In this document: positions 41,851 to 47,949 of the stretch, piece by piece
How the letters are laid out: every line of letters begins with the position of its first letter
Position numbering within the stretch: the first letter of the stretch is position 1
Source of the DNA: Hermodarchaeum sp048939595
GTDB lineage: Archaea; Asgardarchaeota; Hermodarchaeia; Hermodarchaeales; Hermodarchaeaceae
DNA: 47,949 bases
Reading direction: 5' to 3'
Assembly: GCA_048939595.1 (NCBI GenBank)
Contig: JBHLPI010000007.1
Location: 1-47,949, forward strand
Position numbers and translations under genes: made by a program
Notes under the pieces: generated by a model
What the model was told of the DNA's origin: nothing
Databases searched by the model: none
The model's input: only the letters and a program-made list of their open reading frames with translations

Positions 41851-42786
41851 ATGCCAGATCAAAATCAGTTTGTTGAGCCAAAAACTGTGCAAATTGGAGA
41901 TATCATTCTCGGTGGTGGTAGGGGTGAATACCCTACCACGCTCATGCTTTCAATATTTCATAGGGGCGACAAGCTAGTAACTGATCCAATTCAGGGCTCA
42001 TTTGACCAGAAACGGGCAAAACGATACTTGACTCGGGCTGTAAAACTTACTGAAATAACCGGAACTCCATTAATTCTTGATGTCCTAGCGGAGACGCCGG
42101 ATGCGATGAGAAATTACCTCACCTTTCTTGCTGACCATGCTCCATCAATCCCTTTTCTTATTGACAGTAGCTCACAAGATGCACGATTAGCTGGTGTGAT
42201 CACTGCAAAGGACACAGATCGTGTAAACCTGGCAATTTATGACGCTATAAGCCATCATACATCTCCGGAAGAACTGAATACCCTAAAGAAGGCAGGGATT
42301 AAAGCGGCAATAATCCTAGCCCATAATCCCCTTGATATCCGCCCCCAGGGTCGGCTCGAAGCACTTCAAGGTACACCGGAAACTGAGGGACTCCTCGATA
42401 AAGCCAAAGAAGCAAAGATTTCGAAAATCCTCGTCGATACGGTTGCTTTGGATCTTGCCGGTTTGAGTATCGCGGCCGCGGCTATGCGCTTTGTCAAGAA
42501 CAAGTTGGGATATCCGGTAGGTGCGGGTTCCGCGAATAGTGTTGCTCTATGGCGTCACGCATCTCAAATCTCACCAGCCGCAAAGCGGTATCTAGCCCCA
42601 TCACTATGCTCATATTTGCAATGCCATGGGGCAGATTTTATCCTTGCAGGACCTCTTCGTCGAGCTCCACGCTTCTTTTCCACGGTATCAGTCACAGATG
42701 CGCTCATTGCTTATACATCTGTTAATGGAGCCTATCCAGCCCCCACACCCAAAACCCGAAATCACCCACGTTACAAAGTTCTTTGA
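41851..42786 (+). CDS. mtrH: MtrH-family tetrahydromethanopterin methyltransferase, orphan
   Basis: 311 residues with the MtrH pattern: ILGGGRGEYPTTLMLSIFHRGDK, PLILDVLAETPDAM, PFLIDSSSQDARL, LAHNPLDIRPQGRLE, KILVDTVALDLAGL and PVGAGSANSVALW. In methanogens MtrH transfers methyl from methyl-H4MPT to the corrinoid of MtrA; stand-alone copies elsewhere work with a separate corrinoid protein. No other mtr gene is present here, so it is an orphan, implying H4MPT-linked C1 chemistry. A GAGGT lies upstream of the ATG. The 253-bp gap before it contains only the doubtful small ORF. Confidence 0.88.
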   Translation: MPDQNQFVEPKTVQIGDIILGGGRGEYPTTLMLSIFHRGDKLVTDPIQGSFDQKRAKRYLTRAVKLTEITGTPLILDVLAETPDAMRNYLTFLADHAPSIPFLIDSSSQDARLAGVITAKDTDRVNLAIYDAISHHTSPEELNTLKKAGIKAAIILAHNPLDIRPQGRLEALQGTPETEGLLDKAKEAKISKILVDTVALDLAGLSIAAAAMRFVKNKLGYPVGAGSANSVALWRHASQISPAAKRYLAPSLCSYLQCHGADFILAGPLRRAPRFFSTVSVTDALIAYTSVNGAYPAPTPKTRNHPRYKVL

Positions 42787-42802
42787 TGAAAAATGAGCCG
42801 AG

Positions 42803-43054
42803 TTACTCGGAAAAATCTACTAACCTTTTCTGTTGACTCTTTTCATCGCCTGGATGTTCTACTTGGGAGCTGTCCGGTTCTTTGTATTCAGATATCAACA
42901 CATGCCGTTCTCTAACTAGTCTAGGGCGATGACAGCACATATGGATGCCTGATGGTAACACGAGTTTAGATGTAAGCTTACCATGAACACGAATATGCTC
43001 GCCACAATTTTTACACCGATAAATTGTGTAATACTTAAACCGCGTCATTATCAT
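42803..43054 (-). CDS. possible small zinc-finger protein
   Basis: 83 residues with CKNCGEHIRVHG and, after a 15-residue gap, MCCHRPR, enough for a single zinc site, followed by a charged acidic tail. No family recognised. It lies convergent with mtrH (16 bp between stops). Spacing and the paired Cys make it plausible, but there is no clear ribosome-binding site. Confidence 0.45.
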   Translation of the reverse strand: MIMTRFKYYTIYRCKNCGEHIRVHGKLTSKLVLPSGIHMCCHRPRLVRERHVLISEYKEPDSSQVEHPGDEKSQQKRLVDFSE

Positions 43055-43218
43055 CCAGGCTTACTACTAGGGTAGATTACCCCACTGTGAAGGGTTTCGT
43101 CATCTTAAAATGTTAGGATTCCTCGACTGACATTCTATTTTCATGTAAACAAAAACCAACCAATACAATTTTGAAGTAGCACACAAACGAACGCAAAACA
43201 CTCAGAAGGGCAATTACA

Positions 43219-44466
43219 ATGGAACAAGACTTAGGCGATGGGTTCATCATGCGTCCCGCAACTCGTGCAGACCAGGAGGCAATCACAGCCACTGTCAAAA
43301 CGGTCTTCGGGAATGAAGTTAGCCCAATGGTTGATCGACTTTTCAATTACCATCCAGATTTTCCTGTGTCCGACCATTTTCTAGTCATGGATACTAACAA
43401 AGCCAGAGTGGCATCCTACTTTTGTCTATCGCGTACTAAATGTGTACTCAATGGCACAGAATTTCCTGTGGGACATATGGAAATTGTTGCAACTCTCCCT
43501 GAATACCGCCATCGAGGGCTCATCCGACGACTCAACACAATTTTTGAAAAACGCGTTGAGGAATATAAACTTCCACTCCTTGTCATCATAGGAATTCCCT
43601 ATTTCTACCGGAGTTTAGGCTATGTCTATGGTATCCCGTGGGGTGGAACACTTGTAATTCCGCTAGAGTTGATTCCGAAACTGAAAAAAGGTGAACAAGA
43701 ACCAGTTCACTTCAAGGAGATAAGCCACGATACCTTCGATGAATATCTTCGGGGTCGTGATGTACGCAATTCATATCTCGACTTTTATAGGAAAATCTCT
43801 TCGATTGATTACTCCTATCTTACACATGGGCGCTTAGGCGAGGATTCGGTTTACCGATTCTATGTGGTCAAACAAAGTGATGTCCTTGTAGGATCTTTTA
43901 TGCTCACGGTTGGCTGGGGGTTTGTAGAAATCCATGAGTTATGGCTTGATAATCTAGCCCACATTCTCCCATTATTGCGCTTCCTGAAGGCGTTAGCCAG
44001 ACGTCGAAGGCTACCTCTCCGGATCTACCGCCCTTCTCGACCAGCATTGAAATCAGCCCTTGAAGGAATTAGCCGGTCAAAATTCGAAAGACCATATGCG
44101 TGGTATATTCGAATCCCGTCAATCAAACGGTTCTTAGAAACCATCGCTCCGGTTCTGGAACATCGCCTCTCTCAGTCAGATTTTGCTCAATTGTCCGCCT
44201 CACTTTGTCTGAGTTGGTATCGGGCAGCAATAGAGCTCATCTTCAAAGATGGCAACGTACATGAAATCAATGAAATCAATCGTCAAGATCTCAAAGAAGC
44301 AGATGTTGCAGTTCCCTTTCCAGCTATCTATCAACTTCTGATGGGGTACAAGACCATTGATGATCTCCACCAGATTTATCCTGACGCTGGTGGACGAGTA
44401 TTGAAGCTGCCAATCGTTCGAGCCCTATTTCCCAAAATTCGAGCAGAGCTTACTCCAGATTTCTGA
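43219..44466 (+). CDS. Eis-like GNAT acetyltransferase
   Basis: 415 residues. The N-terminal GNAT domain has EIVATLPEYRHRGLIRRLN (acetyl-CoA motif A, RHRGL), then IIGIPYFYRSLGYVYG. A second GNAT-like region (about 165-290) and a C-terminal helical SCP2-like region (about 310-410) match the three-part plan of Eis acetyltransferases. It acetylates amines of small molecules or proteins; the substrate is unknown. The gene stands alone, with AGAAGGG upstream of the ATG, and ends 13 bp from the convergent helicase gene. Confidence 0.88.
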   Translation: MEQDLGDGFIMRPATRADQEAITATVKTVFGNEVSPMVDRLFNYHPDFPVSDHFLVMDTNKARVASYFCLSRTKCVLNGTEFPVGHMEIVATLPEYRHRGLIRRLNTIFEKRVEEYKLPLLVIIGIPYFYRSLGYVYGIPWGGTLVIPLELIPKLKKGEQEPVHFKEISHDTFDEYLRGRDVRNSYLDFYRKISSIDYSYLTHGRLGEDSVYRFYVVKQSDVLVGSFMLTVGWGFVEIHELWLDNLAHILPLLRFLKALARRRRLPLRIYRPSRPALKSALEGISRSKFERPYAWYIRIPSIKRFLETIAPVLEHRLSQSDFAQLSASLCLSWYRAAIELIFKDGNVHEINEINRQDLKEADVAVPFPAIYQLLMGYKTIDDLHQIYPDAGGRVLKLPIVRALFPKIRAELTPDF

Positions 44467-44479
44467 TTCAAACAAAAGA

Positions 44480-47122
44480 CTAGACAAGGGGTTCTTCAGT
44501 GATTTTGGGTTTCTCAACTGTTGGAGCTTGCACTCCTTTCAATATCATTTTAGCAACCTCTAAAGCCCCCTCCTTAAACAATGGAGTGTTATTATTGCCG
44601 CATTGGTAAGAGTAGGTGCAAGCAGGGCATCCTTCAACGGCTTCACAAGGACATTCATTCAGAATTACCGACACACGTCGTAAAGCCTCTTCCAGTCGGT
44701 CATAGAGTAGTTTTGCCAGCCCACTTCCTCCTGGACTTCCGTCATAAATGAAGATGAGCCCCGATGATCCCATTGAAACACCACCGATGGCATTCCGTCC
44801 ACCCCCCGTAAGCATGTCACTACTCTCAATCAGAGTATGTTCAAAGGCATGAAATCCGCCCACAATAAGTTCCTCTTCTGGGATTTCGTTCTCATTGTCA
44901 ATTGGTTTCTTTGAAACCTGAATTTGTTTAGCTGTTTTCTTAACAGCTGTAATGGGGTAAGGCGCAGTGAAAAAGAAACCTTTCGTTGGATATGTGAATT
45001 CTAATGGCTGGTCGAGATCCTTGGTTTTCGAAATCCTGTCTGTGTAGATGTCTTTGATTACATAGCCCGTGATGACTTCCGTCATCCGCAAGTCCGCATA
45101 ATGTACCGTCATTCCGTAGGCCTGCCGTGTGTCTAAGACATGGATAATTTCGGGGTTGACGTGACGAATTGGCTGAGTCATCTCACGATGGCCACGTGGA
45201 AGTTTCCTCACAACCGCTCTTCCAACGCCATGGCGATATTCGAATTCCACGGATTCATAGGTAGTGCCCGCATGTAAATAGTAAGCCCCAGGATGAAGTT
45301 CACCCATCGCAATTGGCATCTGGCGTTCACCAATAATCTTACCTTCATGGATGATATGTACACTATCCCCAATCCCACGAATAGAGTACCGCGCTAAAAT
45401 GCGCCGAGCCTGGATGATATCGGGTCTTAGCTTGGTCTTCGACTCTGTTAAAAGTCCCTCTTTACGCAACTGTTGTAATATGGTTTGAAATTCGGTGAAT
45501 TCCTCCGAATCGATCGGCATATCAAGAGCTGCGGCTATTATTTGGTGGTAGGCCACCACTTCATTATGGGGTTCAACGTATGCAGGATCTATATCCATGA
45601 AATAGTCCTCAGGGTGCTCACAATAATAGGTGCTAATAGCGTCGTTTTGACGAAGCGCTAAAACTGCAACACTTTCTTGCCCTTTTCTTCCTGCCCGACC
45701 AATCCGCTGTGTCAATCGCGTTATTCCCACCAACATTGACACAACACCCTCTAGGTCACCAATGTCAATTCCCAACTCCAGGGTGGGAGTCGAAACTAGT
45801 AAATCGAGTTCCCCGCGACGAAAATCATCCTCAACTTGGCGACGATATGTCAGGGGGAGACCCGCACGATGGACTGCACTTTTCATTTGTGTACGGCGTG
45901 AAATCAGATTGATGACTTCGGCATTCTTGTGAGTATTCGCAAAAACAAGGGTCTTTAGATCATGACGAACTAACTCGCGAGCTACCCCTGCAATCATCGT
46001 GCTTTGGCTTACTCGTTCCGGGTAAAGCATCAGAAAATGGATAATCCCCTTTTTCCCAGTTTCACAATGGATACTCACCACTGAACGATCAAATAACAGC
46101 TCTGCAAATTCTTGCGCATTCGCAACAGTGGCCGATGCTCCAATAAGTTGCAGGGGGGGACATATCCGTTGGAGTCGTCGGAGAAGGAAATGCACATTTG
46201 ACCCAAACGCACCTACATATACATGCAGCTCGTCTAATACGACATGTTTTGCTGTGCGAACAAGGCGACGAATAGGGTCGCGTGGACGAACTAAATGTAG
46301 GTGAAGCATATCCGGGTTAGTAATCAGGATATCGGGTGGCTGTTTGAAAATAGCTGCTCGTTCCGATTTGGGCGTATCTCCATCGAGCACTGCAACATCT
46401 AGTCCAACACTTGATGCGAGGATTGCCAGTTTTCCGGCTTGATCACGTGCAAGAGCTTTTGTGGGGTAAATGAAAATGGCTTGGACGGCGCGTTGTTCAG
46501 CAGGTCGTAGGGGTCCCCATCCTATTCGCCTTTCTAGGATTTGCTGAATCACAGGCAGCGCAAAGGCTTCGGTTTTTCCGGTCGCTGTTGGGGCAGAAAC
46601 AACTACATCTTGGCCATCAAGGATGTATTGGATGGCTTTTTCTTGAAATGCAAAGAGCTGGGTAACACCTTGATGTTTTAGAGTTGCTTTTAATTGGTCT
46701 TCGATTGGTGCCCCATCGATCGAGCAACCTGGTTCAGGTGCAGTCTCGGGGAACTGTCGGTATTTGACTAATCGGTAGGCCGAATCCCTGAGAATCCGTT
46801 GTACTACTTCCGGTAATTTATCGAACGCAGTCACACCGGCTGCACGACGCTGTTTTTCCCATTCCTCTTTGGATTTCAGTCGTGTATTGACCTTCTGTTT
46901 AGGGCGAGGCTTATCGGGCTTACTTTTTACTCTAGCCTCTTGAGCTGGCTCCCCGGCTTCCATGATGTCCACAAAGCGTAGATAGGCTGCAACAGGATCT
47001 CCAATTTCTCCCGGCGTGGTTTGATGGCTTGCTCCACATTCTCTACAGATCACCTTGAAATGGTTACCAGTGCGTCGTACTTCTACAAAACCAGAGCAGC
47101 GTGGACATATCCTGTATGACAT
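44480..47122 (-). CDS. Hrq1/MrfA-like DEAD/DEAH helicase with a C-terminal DUF1998 region
   Basis: 880 residues. An N-terminal zinc ribbon (Cys6, 9, 27, 30) precedes a SF2 core: PTATGKT (178-184), DELHVY, GASATVAN, FANTHKN, STPTLELGIDIG, QRIGRAGRKG. The C-terminal region carries VGGFHAFEHTLI and CPCEAVEGCPACTYSYQCGNNN, the four-Cys DUF1998 signature of Hrq1 (RecQ4-like) and Bacillus MrfA. Those are 3'-5' helicases acting in crosslink or mitomycin-lesion repair. The zinc ribbon is not part of MrfA. Alone on its transcript. Confidence 0.92.
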   Translation of the reverse strand: MSYRICPRCSGFVEVRRTGNHFKVICRECGASHQTTPGEIGDPVAAYLRFVDIMEAGEPAQEARVKSKPDKPRPKQKVNTRLKSKEEWEKQRRAAGVTAFDKLPEVVQRILRDSAYRLVKYRQFPETAPEPGCSIDGAPIEDQLKATLKHQGVTQLFAFQEKAIQYILDGQDVVVSAPTATGKTEAFALPVIQQILERRIGWGPLRPAEQRAVQAIFIYPTKALARDQAGKLAILASSVGLDVAVLDGDTPKSERAAIFKQPPDILITNPDMLHLHLVRPRDPIRRLVRTAKHVVLDELHVYVGAFGSNVHFLLRRLQRICPPLQLIGASATVANAQEFAELLFDRSVVSIHCETGKKGIIHFLMLYPERVSQSTMIAGVARELVRHDLKTLVFANTHKNAEVINLISRRTQMKSAVHRAGLPLTYRRQVEDDFRRGELDLLVSTPTLELGIDIGDLEGVVSMLVGITRLTQRIGRAGRKGQESVAVLALRQNDAISTYYCEHPEDYFMDIDPAYVEPHNEVVAYHQIIAAALDMPIDSEEFTEFQTILQQLRKEGLLTESKTKLRPDIIQARRILARYSIRGIGDSVHIIHEGKIIGERQMPIAMGELHPGAYYLHAGTTYESVEFEYRHGVGRAVVRKLPRGHREMTQPIRHVNPEIIHVLDTRQAYGMTVHYADLRMTEVITGYVIKDIYTDRISKTKDLDQPLEFTYPTKGFFFTAPYPITAVKKTAKQIQVSKKPIDNENEIPEEELIVGGFHAFEHTLIESSDMLTGGGRNAIGGVSMGSSGLIFIYDGSPGGSGLAKLLYDRLEEALRRVSVILNECPCEAVEGCPACTYSYQCGNNNTPLFKEGALEVAKMILKGVQAPTVEKPKITEEPLV

Positions 47123-47373
47123 CGTTCGCTCCCACCAGCGGATTCCATTACTTGGGATTTAAAGCCTTTAGGAGAGCCCATGATAACTGTGAAGTAAGAA
47201 CCAATGGTTTTAGCTAAAAATCTATTTTTTGATGATGGGGATGTGTGATACACCTATTATCACCTGACAATCTTAATAATTGTGAAATTCTAAAGGAACA
47301 TTAGGGTGATTGGGATTCCAAAGGAAAAGGAAACTAAACCCAGACTAACGACAAGGCAAAAACACCGAGAAAC

Positions 47374-47643
47374 TTGCATCCTAATACTACTCCTAGTATT
47401 TTCGTTGTTTTCGTATATCTACTTCTTTTAAGTCCGGTTTACGCACTAGTCTGGGGCTTTTTCTGCATCCTATTTGTCGTGTTTATGGCACTTCCCCGGG
47501 ACCAAGTCCCCAAGGATTTAGAAAGAATCAGACGTGATTTAGATCGTCGAACGTATTTTATGGCAGGCAGCCATGGAAAAGGCTTAATTCATTTCGAAAA
47601 TGGCGGATCTACTCCCGCGAAAAAAACCGATGAAGATTACTAA
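47374..47643 (+). CDS. possible small membrane protein, maybe frameshifted
   Basis: From TTG 47374 the frame gives 89 residues: a hydrophobic stretch, a second span (ALVWGFFCILFVVFMALP), then a charged tail with RRDLDRR. A different frame from GTG 47306 (AAAGGAAC upstream) gives a basic leader and a span, stopping at TTTTAA near 47425, where a -1 shift would join this frame. Either a frameshift or an unresolved start is present. No family known. Confidence 0.4.
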   Translation: MHPNTTPSIFVVFVYLLLLSPVYALVWGFFCILFVVFMALPRDQVPKDLERIRRDLDRRTYFMAGSHGKGLIHFENGGSTPAKKTDEDY

Positions 47644-47938
47644 CTTCAATAATCTGATTCTATTTTTCCTTGAAAATCAGATTATTACCCTCTTCTTCCA
47701 GTTTGATAATGGAGTTGAATTGGATAACAACGAATTCCAAGAAGAAGCCGCTAACTTCATGGAAAAGAACTTAGCTAGCTGTCATCTGGGTAATTCTCCT
47801 TCTTTTCCGTGTTGCTGTTTTGTCTTTGTTTATCACCCTATGCTTGCTGTCGTTTTAATCGAGTTGGGTGAATTATTTGGGCTGGCCGTCGTCTATTTAG
47901 CACTATCCCGGGAACCACTTCACAAGGATGTGGAATAG
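47600..47938 (+). CDS. doubtful ORF, tail resembling the preceding one
   Basis: The frame is open for 112 codons but overlaps the previous ORF by 44 bp in another frame. Only the last ~35 residues look protein-like (hydrophobic, then LALSREPLHKDVE), and these resemble the preceding ORF's FMALPRDQVPKDLE. It may be a degraded duplicate. The window ends ten bases after its stop. Confidence 0.25.
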   Translation: MADLLPRKKPMKITNFNNLILFFLENQIITLFFQFDNGVELDNNEFQEEAANFMEKNLASCHLGNSPSFPCCCFVFVYHPMLAVVLIELGELFGLAVVYLALSREPLHKDVE

Positions 47939-47949
47939 CTAAAACTTGA

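Noticed and set aside
1..47949. CRISPR arrays, insertion sequences, prophage genes or toxin-antitoxin pairs
   Set aside because: No regularly spaced repeats, transposase or integrase motifs, phage structural genes or paired small toxin genes were seen.

Overview
The window reads as a chromosome segment of an archaeon, most probably an Asgard archaeon. Archaeal hallmarks are isopentenyl phosphate kinase, a geranylgeranyl-reductase-family flavoprotein, HdrABC, MtrH, a COG2522-type Cys-tailed regulator, TATA-box promoters with short leaders, and frequent GTG/TTG starts. The eukaryote-like content points to Asgard: two Rab/Ras-like GTPases, an MglA-like GTPase paired with a double roadblock protein, a longin-like domain protein, a seven-bladed WD40 protein, a V4R (TRAPP/Bet3-related) protein and a MIP18 protein with the eukaryotic CIAO2-type tail. 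The class within Asgard cannot be fixed from this sequence. No phage, IS element, CRISPR array, rRNA or tRNA was seen.

Layout. 1-4.7 kb: end of an HD-domain protein, a Rab-like GTPase, an isopentenyl phosphate kinase fused to an unidentified N-terminal domain, a metallo-beta-lactamase-fold protein that probably starts at CTG, and a nitrilase. 4.9-10.7 kb: small-GTPase signalling. This holds the roadblock/MglA-like pair, a class III aminotransferase, then a four-gene run (Zn-binding 85-mer, longin-like protein, about 14-TM protein, Rab-like GTPase) behind a 20-bp perfect palindrome and a TATA box. 10.9-16.4 kb: hdrA (fused to MvhD, with a Lys-rich tail), hdrC, hdrB, and a geranylgeranyl-reductase-family gene. 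16.5-19.5 kb: WD40 protein, a candidate structured RNA between convergent genes, a GT-C-like membrane protein and an HTH regulator. 19.5-26.3 kb: SF2 helicase, SufS-like enzyme, an E1-like (ThiF/MoeB) enzyme with a long coiled-coil protein, MIP18 and V4R.

26.4-37.3 kb is mostly single metabolic and membrane genes: an anchored M14 carboxypeptidase, FGGY kinase, nitroreductase, DUF998, HD hydrolase, MFS and EamA transporters, short MutY, a RadB-like protein without the Walker A lysine, and a methyltransferase. 37.5-47.9 kb: an alkyl-DHAP-synthase-like FAD oxidase overlapping a GlcF-like Fe-S protein, DUF457, PIG-L deacetylase, orphan MtrH, an Eis-like GNAT, an Hrq1/MrfA-like helicase, and poorly resolved small hydrophobic ORFs at the end.

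How they fit together. Electron-transfer and C1 genes (HdrABC-MvhD, MtrH, the FAD/Fe-S pair) suggest an anaerobe with a methanopterin-linked C1 pathway. Isopentenyl phosphate kinase and the geranylgeranyl-reductase homologue serve ether-lipid synthesis. The GTPase modules sit beside their likely longin or roadblock partners, and the longin / 14-TM / Rab operon is the best candidate for an undescribed membrane-associated system. All gene-to-gene links are inferred from order and spacing. No stretch longer than about 300 bases lacks a gene or candidate feature.
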